The notes beneath the pieces were generated by a model. It searched no databases. It worked only from the letters and a program-made list of their open reading frames with translations, and was not told where the DNA came from. This document shows positions 1 through 6,907 of a DNA stretch of 14,215 nt, in pieces (positions within the stretch are counted from its first letter, which is position 1; each line of letters starts with the position of its first letter). Position numbers and translations under genes: made by a program. This DNA is from an uncultured Micrococcales bacterium (GTDB lineage Bacteria; Actinomycetota; Actinomycetes; Actinomycetales; Microbacteriaceae): contig CAINTU010000021.1 in assembly GCA_903853515.1 (NCBI GenBank), forward strand, positions 1 through 14,215. Reading direction: 5' to 3'.

Positions 1-419
1 GTGATACCCATGCTGCGGGCAGTACCGGCGATGATCTTTGCTGCTGCCTCAACGTCGTTAGCGTTTAGGTCGCTCATCTTTTGCTCAGCAATCTTTAGAA
101 CCTGCTCGCGAGTCAACTTGGCAACCTTGACGGTGTGCGGGGTCGCTGAACCCTTAGGCACGCCGGCAGCCTTTTTGATTAGCTCGGCAGCTGGTGGGGT
201 CTTCAGAATGAAGGTGAACGAACGGTCTTCATAAACGGTGATCTCAACCGGAACAACGTTGCCGCGCTGGTCAGCAGTGGCGTTGTTGTACTGGGTGCAG
301 AATTCCATAATGTTGACACCGTGCTGACCCAAAGCTGGGCCGATCGGTGGTGCTGGGTTAGCAGCGCCAGCTTGAATCTGCAGCTTGATCATTCCGGTGA
401 CTTTTTTCTTCGGTGCCAT
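1..419 (-). CDS. rplK: 50S ribosomal protein L11 (3' end cut by window edge)
   Basis: Ribosomal protein L11 of the large subunit, which forms the GTPase-associated centre with 23S rRNA and is the thiostrepton-binding protein. It reads from an ATG at 419 with no stop through base 1, giving 139 codons. L11 is normally about 141-145 residues, so only the last few codons are missing. Visible hallmarks are the basic start MAPKKKVTGMIKLQIQAG, the proline-rich PAPPIGPALGQHGVNIMEF segment at about residues 22-40 and the C-terminal RNA-binding domain ending in AGTARSMGI. An AAGGA-type ribosome binding site lies just upstream. It follows nusG by about 70 bp on the same strand, the usual actinobacterial order; rplA would be expected next, outside the window. 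Confidence 0.97.
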   Translation of the reverse strand, partial: MAPKKKVTGMIKLQIQAGAANPAPPIGPALGQHGVNIMEFCTQYNNATADQRGNVVPVEITVYEDRSFTFILKTPPAAELIKKAAGVPKGSATPHTVKVAKLTREQVLKIAEQKMSDLNANDVEAAAKIIAGTARSMGI

Positions 420-490
420 TTCGATTTCCTTTTTGGTTGGTCTCTAAGTTTTTAAATCTGTTTTTTAATCTGGGATGCGCGGCTCGCCGA

Positions 491-1342
491 TTAGTTGAGC
501 GCGCCCACCTGCTCGAAGCCCAGCTCGACTGGGGTTTCGCGCTCGAACAACGAAACCAGCACAGTGAGCTTGCCGCTCTCTGGCTTGATTTCGCTAATGG
601 TGCCTGGCAAGCCGGCAAATGAGCCGTCTTTGATCATGATGCTCTCGCCAACTTTGAAGTCAACGTTAATTGGCAATGCCTTAACCTTGCCCTTGCCGCC
701 TTGACCACCGCGACCAGCCTTGGCATCTGCCTTGGCTGCGGCTTCTTCTGGCAAAACAAAGAGCGACTTGAGCATGTCAAAAGCTTCTTGCGGGCGCAAC
801 GGTGTTGGGCGCTCGGCGTGACCCACGAAGCCGGTCACCGCTGGAGTGTGTCTGACTAGACCCCATGAGTCGTCGTCCATATCCATGCGAACTAAAACAT
901 AACCTGGGATTCGCACCTTGCTAACAAGCTTGCGCTGACCGTTTTTGATTTCGATCGATTCTTCCATCGGCACTTCGATCTGATAGATGGCATCGCCACC
1001 AACGATCGACTGCTTGCGGTTTTCGATGTTCTGCTTCACGCGCTTTTCATAGCCGGCGTATGAGTGCACGACATACCACTTGCCAGGCTCTGAGCGCAGT
1101 TGCGCTTTGAACTCTGCATAAGGGTCTGCTTCTGCGTCGGCATCGGCTGCTGCTTCTGCGGCTGCCTCTGCCTCGGCAACAACTGCAACGTCTTCGACGT
1201 GCATTGCGGCTTCTTCGCCCGAAAGGTCATCGGCGTCAGCGTTTAGTGCAGCAGCAAGTTCGTCGGTCTCTTGGTCGGCTTCGGTTTCGAAGGCGGCGCC
1301 AACAGACAACGCGTCTAGCTCGTCAGGTTCAAAATCAGTCAC
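491..1342 (-). CDS. nusG: Transcription termination/antitermination factor NusG
   Basis: NusG binds RNA polymerase and couples elongation to Rho or to the ribosome. The protein is 283 residues, longer than the roughly 180 of E. coli NusG. Residues 1-85 are an acidic, alanine-rich extension with no visible fold, as in other actinobacterial NusG proteins. The NGN domain covers about 88-195 (WYVVHSYAGYEKRVKQNIENR, then VRIPGYVLVRMDMDD and WGLVRHTPAVTGFVG). A Gly/Ala/Lys-rich linker at 200-222 leads to the KOW domain at 226-283 (VGESIMIKDGSFAGLPGTI). The start is a GTG at 1342, chosen because an AAGGA site (1350-1354 on the opposite strand) sits 7 nt upstream. It lies 40 bp after secE and is probably cotranscribed with it. 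Confidence 0.97.
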   Translation of the reverse strand: MTDFEPDELDALSVGAAFETEADQETDELAAALNADADDLSGEEAAMHVEDVAVVAEAEAAAEAAADADAEADPYAEFKAQLRSEPGKWYVVHSYAGYEKRVKQNIENRKQSIVGGDAIYQIEVPMEESIEIKNGQRKLVSKVRIPGYVLVRMDMDDDSWGLVRHTPAVTGFVGHAERPTPLRPQEAFDMLKSLFVLPEEAAAKADAKAGRGGQGGKGKVKALPINVDFKVGESIMIKDGSFAGLPGTISEIKPESGKLTVLVSLFERETPVELGFEQVGALN

Positions 1343-1382
1343 TTAAGATTCCTTGTTATTTTGTTTCGCGAAAAATCTGGGC

Positions 1383-1649
1383 TTAGAACTTGCCGGTGAA
1401 GGTCAAGATCACGAGCTTGCCAAAGACAAGGTCAAGAGCAAGAATCACGACCATGATCACGACAACAAAGCCGAGCACAACGCCGGTGTAGTTGACGAGT
1501 TCACGAGTGGTCGGGCGGGTAACTTTTTTGAGCTCGCCGATAACCTGGCGCACAAACAAAGCGATGCGTCCGATGAAACCAACAGCGGCACGCTTGGCCT
1601 TTGCGGTTTCGACCAAGTCTTCGTTGGCTTGTTCTAGTTCTTCTGCCAT
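1383..1649 (-). CDS. secE: Protein translocase subunit SecE
   Basis: Small single-span subunit of the SecYEG translocon. The 88-residue length is typical of the short Gram-positive form. A charged cytoplasmic N-terminus (1-30) is followed by the conserved amphipathic segment RQVIGELKKVTRPTTREL at about 34-51, the clamp that braces SecY. One hydrophobic membrane helix follows at about 54-76 (GVVLGFVVVIMVVILALDLVFG). A purine-rich ribosome binding site (AGAAGAAG) precedes the ATG. The gene lies 57 nt downstream of tRNA-Trp and upstream of nusG, a gene pair conserved across bacteria. Confidence 0.96.
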   Translation of the reverse strand: MAEELEQANEDLVETAKAKRAAVGFIGRIALFVRQVIGELKKVTRPTTRELVNYTGVVLGFVVVIMVVILALDLVFGKLVILTFTGKF

Positions 1650-1706
1650 GACTTCTTCTCTTCTGTCTCAAATAAATCTGTTGCGGGTAAAACACTTTGA
1701 TGCTTG

Positions 1707-1779
1707 CAGGGCAGACAGGACTCGAACCTGCAACCTGCGGTTTTGGAGACCGCTGCTCTACCAATTGAGCCACTGCCCT
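1707..1779 (-). tRNA. tRNA-Trp (anticodon CCA)
   Basis: A 73-nt cloverleaf reads on the minus strand. The acceptor stem is AGGGCAG/CTGCCCT with discriminator G at 1707, and the anticodon stem is GCGGT/ACCGC with loop CTCCAAA, placing anticodon CCA at 1744-1746. A T-arm with GGTTCGAGTCC is present. The 3' CCA is not encoded. Location immediately before secE matches the trpT-secE-nusG order of actinobacteria. Confidence 0.97.
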
Positions 1780-1947
1780 AAAGCTCGGTTTTCACCAAGC
1801 GCTAGGTGCCGCCACCGGCAAAAAGGCACACTAATAGATTGAATCTAAAGTGATTAAATTTGCCAGATTAGGCTTTAGGCAGTTGTCAAACTACCTTTGG
1901 TAAGTTTAGCCCGCTCGCCCTTGATTTGCAAAGGCCGATCTTGCTTC

Positions 1948-1982
1948 TTGCCTAAGTAATGCAATTGCATTACCTTAAATGC
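1948..1982 (+). promoter_or_regulatory. Candidate leaderless promoter of the toxin-antitoxin operon
   Basis: TTGCCT (1948-1953) and TACCTT (1971-1976) are separated by exactly 17 bp and resemble -35 and -10 boxes. Transcription would start about 7 nt after the -10, which is at the ATG at 1983. The mRNA would therefore be leaderless, in line with the absence of any ribosome binding site before either possible start codon. The match is by eye and neither box is perfect. Confidence 0.45.
1956..1973. promoter_or_regulatory. 18-bp perfect palindrome, probable autoregulatory operator
   Basis: GTAATGCAATTGCATTAC is a perfect 18-bp inverted repeat with no central gap. It occupies the spacer between the candidate -35 and -10 boxes and overlaps the first bases of the -10. 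AbrB-type antitoxins and their toxin complexes commonly repress their own promoter through such sites. That this palindrome is the PrlF-type operator is inference from position and symmetry. Confidence 0.6.
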
Positions 1983-2348
1983 ATGGATGAAAACGATCTC
2001 GAATCGAGCCTCACCGACCGCTATCAGACCACCGTGCCTGCCCGCATTCGCAAAGCCCTTGGTCTTGGCAAGCGCGACAAGCTGCAGTGGCTGCTCGATG
2101 ATTCTGGCGGCGTGCGGCTAAGTCGCAAACCTCGGCCAGAAGACGAACACAACGACCCGATTCTCGACGCTTGGTTGGGGTTCATCGAGCGCGACATATT
2201 TGAGCATCCTGAGCGCCTCGTGCCACTTGACGAGGCCTGGTATCAGGCCACATCGGCTGGGCTCTCGGGCATGCCGGCAACCTTAGCCGAATTTATTGCT
2301 ATGCCACTGATCGACGATAACGAGCTTCTCGGCGAAGACGACTTTTGA
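1983..2348 (+). CDS. prlF: Antitoxin, PrlF/SohA type (AbrB/SpoVT fold)
   Basis: Labile antitoxin and probable autorepressor for the YhaV-type RNase encoded next to it. From the ATG at 1983 the product has 121 residues. Residues 8-50 form a SpoVT/AbrB-like DNA-binding segment (SSLTDRYQTTVPARIRKALGL, equivalent to the TIRGQTTIPAPVREAL region of E. coli PrlF). Residues 58-82 (DPILDAWLGFIERDIFEHPERLVPL) match the conserved family segment after the DNA-binding domain. The acidic tail (DDNELLGEDDF) resembles the PrlF C-terminus. An in-frame ATG at 1959 would add 8 residues, but it lies inside the palindrome. The 1983 start fits a leaderless transcript from the candidate promoter. The stop overlaps the toxin ATG by one base. 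Confidence 0.85.
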   Translation: MDENDLESSLTDRYQTTVPARIRKALGLGKRDKLQWLLDDSGGVRLSRKPRPEDEHNDPILDAWLGFIERDIFEHPERLVPLDEAWYQATSAGLSGMPATLAEFIAMPLIDDNELLGEDDF

Positions 2349-2812
2349 TGGCCAAACTCAATTTAGTCGAAAGCCCGTGGCTGATACTCGGCCACCCAGC
2401 TTTCACAGCACAGCAAAGCGCATATCAGGCAGCTGCTTTTCAAGCTCAGGCCAAGATAGGCGACGACTGGATCAAAACCGTGGCGGGCAAAAAATACCTT
2501 GCACTGCGGCAGCAGGTTTTTGTGCGAGTGCCCAGAAATCCCAGCGATTTTGAATTTCGCCTTGGCAACGCCCTCGGCCCTAATTATCGAAACTGGTTTA
2601 GAGCCAAGTTTCTGCAGCAATTTCGCCTGTTTTTTAGATTCTCGAGCCAGAGCAAAATCATCGTTTATGGCTGGGTAAACAACAGCGATACCTTACGCGC
2701 CTATGGCTCGACGAGCGACGCCTATCTGGTTTTTAGACGATTGCTCGAATCTGGCCAAGTGCCAAATACCTGGGATGAGCTAATCGCCGAAGCCGCCAAA
2801 CTGGCTAACTAG
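2348..2812 (+). CDS. yhaV: Toxin YhaV-type ribonuclease
   Basis: RelE-superfamily toxin, a ribosome-dependent mRNA endonuclease in E. coli, neutralised by PrlF. The 154 residues match the length of E. coli YhaV (about 154) and align along most of it by recall. The N-terminal GW-type segment is SPWLILGHPAF (9-19). The core RNWFRAKFLQQFRLFFRF (81-98) and YGWVNNSDTLRAYGSTSDAY (107-126) correspond to the conserved RVKFGAGRYRLFFRY and GWMNDENTLRTYGKKTDAY. The end is VFRRLLESGQVPNTWDEL. The ATG at 2348 overlaps the antitoxin stop (TGATG), which indicates translational coupling. A TTG three bases earlier is a possible but unlikely alternative start. No inactivating lesion is visible, so the module looks intact. 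Confidence 0.9.
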   Translation: MAKLNLVESPWLILGHPAFTAQQSAYQAAAFQAQAKIGDDWIKTVAGKKYLALRQQVFVRVPRNPSDFEFRLGNALGPNYRNWFRAKFLQQFRLFFRFSSQSKIIVYGWVNNSDTLRAYGSTSDAYLVFRRLLESGQVPNTWDELIAEAAKLAN

Positions 2813-2857
2813 TCGGCGCTGGCCAATTAGTTTGAGCTGGCTAACTAGTTCGAACTA
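2801..2857. repeat. Three tandem 18-bp units spanning the toxin stop codon
   Basis: Units start at 2801, 2819 and 2837 with exact 18-bp spacing. Each begins with CTGGCYAAYTAGT, and a partial fourth unit (CTAGCC) starts at 2855 inside the stop of the convergent aspartate aminotransferase gene. In the toxin frame every unit reads Leu-Ala-Asn-stop, giving three in-frame stops in 48 bp. The third unit also contains the perfect 14-bp palindrome CTAGTTCGAACTAG (2845-2858 region), which could fold as a hairpin in either direction. No T-rich tract follows, so terminator function is uncertain. Confidence 0.75.
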
Positions 2858-4054
2858 GCCGAAAAGTTTTTGCAGGCGCTGGATTCCTTCGAGCAGCGCA
2901 GCATCGCCCAAGGCATAGCTGAGGCGCACATAACCCGATGGGCCAAAGGCTTCACCAGGCACAAGGGCAACTTCGGCCGTATCTAAGATGTAATCGCAAA
3001 GTTCGAGTGACGTGTTGATCAACTTGCCACCCCACTCGCGACCGAGCAACCCGGTGACATCGCTATAAACATAGAAAGCGCCCTGCGGCATCGGGGCAAG
3101 CCAACCTTCGATTTTGTTGAGCTCGGCAACAGCCAACTTGCGGCGGCGATCAAAGGCTTCGCGCATGGCCAACACCTCGTCTTGCGGGCCGGTCAAAGCC
3201 GCGATGGCGGCACGCTGGCTGATGTTAGAAACGTTAGAACTCAGGTGCGATTGCAAGTTGCCGGCAGCCTTCATGGCGTCAAGCGGCCCGGCCATCCATC
3301 CCAGGCGCCAACCAGTCATGGCATAGCTTTTAGCCACACCATTGACCAAAATTGTGCGATCGGCAAGCTCAGGCACGACCTCGGTGATCGACCAAGCCTT
3401 AAGCCCGTCATAGGTGAGGTTCTGATAAATCTCGTCGGTGATGATCCACATGCCGTGCTCGAAAGCCCAGCGGCCAATAGCCTCGACCTGTTCGCGACTA
3501 TAAACAGCGCCGGTTGGGTTCGACGGGCTAACAAAAAGCAACACCTTAGAACGCGGGGTGCGGGCGGCCTCAAGCTGGTCGACTGTGACCAGGTAGTTTT
3601 GGTCGCTGCCAGCAAAAACTTCAACAGGCACACCACCGGCCAGTGCGATGGCTTCAGGGTAGGTGGTCCAATAAGGGGTTGGCATCAAGACCTCGTCGCC
3701 CGGGTCAAGAAGCGTTGCAAAAGCCTGATAGACAGCCTGCTTGCCACCATTGGTTACGACAACCTGAGCGGCAGTGATTGGTGTGCCGCTGTCGCGCAAA
3801 GTCTTTTCGGCGATGGCCTCACGAAGTTCAGGCAGACCGATCGCTGGTGTGTAACGGTGGTTTTTAGGGTCACGAACCGCCAGCACTGCCGCCTCGACAA
3901 TGTGTTGCGGGGTGGCAAAGTCAGGTTCACCGGCGGCATAACTGATCACCGGGCGGCCAGCTGCCTGCAGGGCTTTAGCCTTGGCGTCAACTTTAAGGGT
4001 GGCCGATTCGGCGATAGCAGCGATGCGGCGAGAAATGCGAGGGAATTCGGTCAC
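2855..4054 (-). CDS. aspC: Pyridoxal-phosphate aminotransferase, aspartate aminotransferase type
   Basis: Class I fold-type I aminotransferase, probably transferring the amino group between aspartate and 2-oxoglutarate (glutamate/oxaloacetate). The 399 residues show the Thermus-like subgroup Ib features: the AAGEPDFATP N-terminal motif (40-49), SNPTG with PLP-contacting Asn179, TDEIY with Asp207 and Tyr210, and GVAKSYAMTGWRLGW with the Schiff-base Lys242 and phosphate-contacting Arg250. The C-terminal YVRLSYA contains the substrate-carboxylate arginine. The start is a GTG at 4054. A TAAACT (4061-4066 on the opposite strand) lies 6 nt before it, so the mRNA could be leaderless. Related kynurenine or alanine aminotransferase activity cannot be excluded. 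It belongs to the conserved minus-strand block between murB and tRNA-Trp and converges on the toxin gene. Confidence 0.92.
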   Translation of the reverse strand: MTEFPRISRRIAAIAESATLKVDAKAKALQAAGRPVISYAAGEPDFATPQHIVEAAVLAVRDPKNHRYTPAIGLPELREAIAEKTLRDSGTPITAAQVVVTNGGKQAVYQAFATLLDPGDEVLMPTPYWTTYPEAIALAGGVPVEVFAGSDQNYLVTVDQLEAARTPRSKVLLFVSPSNPTGAVYSREQVEAIGRWAFEHGMWIITDEIYQNLTYDGLKAWSITEVVPELADRTILVNGVAKSYAMTGWRLGWMAGPLDAMKAAGNLQSHLSSNVSNISQRAAIAALTGPQDEVLAMREAFDRRRKLAVAELNKIEGWLAPMPQGAFYVYSDVTGLLGREWGGKLINTSLELCDYILDTAEVALVPGEAFGPSGYVRLSYALGDAALLEGIQRLQKLFG

Positions 4055-4135
4055 TCAATAAGTTTAGCCAGCGAACGATGGGGCAACTGGTTTCGGCACT
4101 AGCGTTAGAACAACTTCGCTTTAAGGAACAATTCA

Positions 4136-5914
4136 ATGAAGGCTTTCGCCATAAATGCCATCTCTAAAAAAGCTCTAATCAGCTTCGCAGCGTTGCTCAT
4201 AAGTTTCGGCGCTAATGGCATGGTCGCCAATGCGGCGCCGCTGGGTGGCACAAATACAAGCGCAAGTTTTGGGGCATCCCAGTTTTTGATGACTGTGCCA
4301 TCAGGCACAGTTCGACGTGTGGCTCTGAACCCAATGGCCGACGGCCACACTCTGTTGAGTTATTCGCAACAAAATTTAGACACTCGTGTTTGGCAATTCA
4401 AGACAGTATTGATTGATCAAGCAGGTGTTGCTGGCCAGCCACACACAATTATCGACAATGTGTGGACTTCGACTGACTCGTTTGACACCCTGCCCACAAT
4501 TAGCGAATCGGCTCAGGGCCAGTTCTTCACAACCTGGGTAAACGAAACTATTGGTGAGGCGCTCGACACTCTTGAGGTGCTGGGTATGGTCTCTACCGAT
4601 GGCACGAATTTTGGCGCGCCATTCACTGTTGCTAGCCCAGTGATGAACGGCTGTGTGGGGCAACGCCAAGATCGTCAGGGTTGCGGCTTTCTAAAACTTA
4701 CCCAAGCAATAGATGGCCATGGATTTCTTTCGGCAGCGCAAGTTCTTGCCGTTGGCGGTCTGCTAGGCGAACCGGTAATCACTCTGCAGGCAGAAACAGG
4801 ATCACCTTCAAAGGCTTTTAGCGCACCAGCGGCCTTAGAGAGCTTTAGTGAAAGCTACACGATTTCTGAAACGGGTTTTAACTCGGGATTCGGAATCACG
4901 TGGGGCGGCTATCTGGCCAACAGCAATTTTGAATTTGCGGCAACCACAAATCTAAAGGCACCTAAAAACGTTTGGGCACCCAAGCATGTTTTGCTGGGCA
5001 ACGAAAACAACGTTGCAGAAGGCGTTTGGCAACAACGTGATGCAAAAACGGCGACCATAGTTTTTAATTCGCAAATCAATAGCCCTAAAATTCGAGTTGC
5101 AGATTTTGATTTGAATAAGTCAAAGTGGGCAAAGATCGCTGTGCTCTCAACTGGCGGCGCCAACATTGTTTATCAATCAGTGTCTTCTGCGCTCGATGCT
5201 GCAGGCAATCTGTATTGCGTCTGGCCGGTTTATAACCAAACAAACCACATCACCAAGATTTTTTATTCGATTCAACCAAAAGCCAAAAAGGGCGGCGCTG
5301 TTCAAGAGCTCTATAGCCAAGAGGGATACGTATCAAATATTCACGTCTCTTTCAAAGGCACCTCGCCGCTGATTAGCTATGACGCCGAGGGCCTTGGCAC
5401 AGTTACTCGAGTTTTCTTAAACGGCGCGTTCGGCAATCAACTGGCCACGCAAACGCTTTCATCGTCGCCTTCGTATGCGTTATTTGCATCGTTGCCAAAC
5501 GGTGACGAGATGGCGGTTACCTTGAGCTATGACAACAACCAAGACACCTACAGTTCGGTTGTGCTCACATTGAGCGGCCCACCGGTCGCAGAAATGCCGG
5601 CACTAGCTGTTGCGTCAAAGACGCTGGTCAAACGAGTCAAAAAATCGAATCAACAACTTTCATTCACTTCACCAAAATGGGCGAGCTATTCAGGTGTGAC
5701 AAAACAAACCATTCAGTGGATTCGTTGCGCCGCTCAAGTTCAAACTGCGCAAGCTGGATTGCCTTTTGGTTGCAGTGAAATAGGTGGCGCGAACGGCAAA
5801 ACTTATTTAGTTGGCAAAGCCGATAAGGGCTTTTACATTTCAGTTGTTGCTAAGGCGACAAACGGCAATGGCAGCAATCAAATTGTGGCAGCCAGCACAA
5901 CGCTGATCAAATAG
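4136..5914 (+). CDS. Exported protein of unknown function with C-terminal Ig-like domain
   Basis: I do not recognise the full-length family. The 592-residue product begins with a clear Sec signal peptide: basic KK at 11-12, hydrophobic core 13-25 and a likely cleavage after ANA or NAA at 33-34. Residues 40-480 are Ser/Thr/Asn-rich, beta-rich and repetitive in style (recurrent YSQQNLD, SYTISETGF, VYQSVSSALDAAGNLYCVWP and similar strands), suggesting a beta-propeller-like body. Residues about 495-592 resemble the Ig-like repeat common in actinobacterial secreted proteins (QTIQWIRCA... FGCSEIGGANGKTYLVGKADKGFYISVVAKATN), with Cys531 and Cys546 able to form a disulphide. No LPXTG motif, membrane anchor or lipobox is visible, so it is probably released or bound non-covalently. 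An AAGGA site at 4123-4127 supports the ATG. It lies on the plus strand inside a minus-strand housekeeping block. Confidence 0.85.
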   Translation: MKAFAINAISKKALISFAALLISFGANGMVANAAPLGGTNTSASFGASQFLMTVPSGTVRRVALNPMADGHTLLSYSQQNLDTRVWQFKTVLIDQAGVAGQPHTIIDNVWTSTDSFDTLPTISESAQGQFFTTWVNETIGEALDTLEVLGMVSTDGTNFGAPFTVASPVMNGCVGQRQDRQGCGFLKLTQAIDGHGFLSAAQVLAVGGLLGEPVITLQAETGSPSKAFSAPAALESFSESYTISETGFNSGFGITWGGYLANSNFEFAATTNLKAPKNVWAPKHVLLGNENNVAEGVWQQRDAKTATIVFNSQINSPKIRVADFDLNKSKWAKIAVLSTGGANIVYQSVSSALDAAGNLYCVWPVYNQTNHITKIFYSIQPKAKKGGAVQELYSQEGYVSNIHVSFKGTSPLISYDAEGLGTVTRVFLNGAFGNQLATQTLSSSPSYALFASLPNGDEMAVTLSYDNNQDTYSSVVLTLSGPPVAEMPALAVASKTLVKRVKKSNQQLSFTSPKWASYSGVTKQTIQWIRCAAQVQTAQAGLPFGCSEIGGANGKTYLVGKADKGFYISVVAKATNGNGSNQIVAASTTLIK

Positions 5915-5916
5915 CC

Positions 5917-6903
5917 TTAGTCGGCTTCAAAGCCAATGAGATTCGGTTCAGGGCTAAGCTGCACGCCAAATTTATTGGCAACCTGAAGCTGAATAAAACT
6001 TGCCAATTCAAGAATTTGCTGTGCGGATGCATTGCCCCGATTGGTGATGGCAAGTGCGTGCTTCGTTGACACACTTGCCCCACTGCCTGGCAGTGCGAAA
6101 CCCTTGTTGACGCCTGCGTTTTCGATAAGCCAAGCGGCGCTAAGTTTGACCCGCGCGTGCTCGTCAGGCCAGCGGGGGGCATCAGCGGGCAGGGTGCGTG
6201 CAAAAGATTCAGAGACAAAGGGATTCACAAAGAAACTGCCGCACGACCAGGTGTCGTGATCTTTTGCATCAAGCACCATGCCTTTGGCTGCCCGCTGGCC
6301 CAGCACCTCTTGCCGGCGGTTGCGCATCAAGGCCGTGCTAGCAGCAGGCAAATCGGGGTGAAACTCGAACTCAACCCAAGTGATGATTCCGGTTAACCCA
6401 CCGGATTGTGCGCCGCGCTTAAACACACTGTCGCGATAACCAAACTCGCACTCTGTGACCGACAAGATTTGCAGTTCACCGGTCTGGTAATTCAAAAACT
6501 CAATCTGCCGCACAACGCTTGCGACCTCTTGGCCGTATGCGCCAATATTTTGAATCACGCTCGCACCGACGGTACCTGGAATTCCGCTTAGCGCTTCAAC
6601 CCCTGGCCAACCCAATTCGATGGCGTGTTCGACAAAGGAATCCCAGTTTTCACCAGCTTGCACCCGAACATGACCATCGCCCAAAACTTCAACACCAGTG
6701 GTGAGCACTTGCAGCACATGCAAATCGTGCGGCTCGTCGGCAAAAACAATGTTGCTGCCGCCGCCTAAGACTGCCCAATTCTCACCCGATGCCCAAAGTT
6801 TTTGCGCATTCGCGATTAGCTGTTCACGAGTGTGGCATTCGATTAGCGCACTTGGCGTGCCACCAACGCGCATGGTGGTGAGGCTCGCGAGCGACCGGCT
6901 CAT
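5917..6903 (-). CDS. murB: UDP-N-acetylenolpyruvoylglucosamine reductase
   Basis: MurB reduces UDP-GlcNAc-enolpyruvate to UDP-MurNAc with NADPH and FAD, the second committed step of peptidoglycan synthesis in the cytoplasm. From the ATG at 6903 it has 328 residues. Visible motifs are the FAD-binding VLGGGSNIVF (45-54), GVEALSGIPGTVGASVIQNIG (101-121), the GYRDSVFK type I MurB motif with Tyr156 and Arg157 (155-162), SCGSFFVNP with catalytic Ser223 (220-228), and SPEPNLIGF with Glu319. An upstream ATG at 6948 would add 15 residues that overlap the preceding gene and look unrelated to MurB, so 6903 is preferred. It starts 4 nt after the MaoC-fold gene stops and ends 2 nt from the convergent exported-protein gene. 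Confidence 0.96.
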   Translation of the reverse strand: MSRSLASLTTMRVGGTPSALIECHTREQLIANAQKLWASGENWAVLGGGSNIVFADEPHDLHVLQVLTTGVEVLGDGHVRVQAGENWDSFVEHAIELGWPGVEALSGIPGTVGASVIQNIGAYGQEVASVVRQIEFLNYQTGELQILSVTECEFGYRDSVFKRGAQSGGLTGIITWVEFEFHPDLPAASTALMRNRRQEVLGQRAAKGMVLDAKDHDTWSCGSFFVNPFVSESFARTLPADAPRWPDEHARVKLSAAWLIENAGVNKGFALPGSGASVSTKHALAITNRGNASAQQILELASFIQLQVANKFGVQLSPEPNLIGFEAD

Positions 6904-6907
6904 CAGG

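Noticed and set aside
1865..1889. TTGACA at 1884-1889 (minus) as a tRNA-Trp promoter
   Set aside because: A perfect -35 box is present, but the nearest -10-like hexamer TAATCT is only 13 bp away and no good box lies at 16-19 bp, so no promoter was called.
1959..1982. Upstream ATG start for the antitoxin
   Set aside because: It lies inside the palindrome and between the candidate promoter boxes, and would add eight residues without a ribosome binding site; 1983 fits better, though this is not proven.
2801..2857. CRISPR-like or mobile-element repeat
   Set aside because: Units are contiguous with no spacers, and no transposase or terminal repeats are nearby; no CRISPR array or insertion sequence was seen anywhere in the window.
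3182..4102. 306-codon plus-strand reading frame
   Set aside because: It lies opposite the aspartate aminotransferase gene, has no recognisable domain and its composition is that of an antisense shadow.
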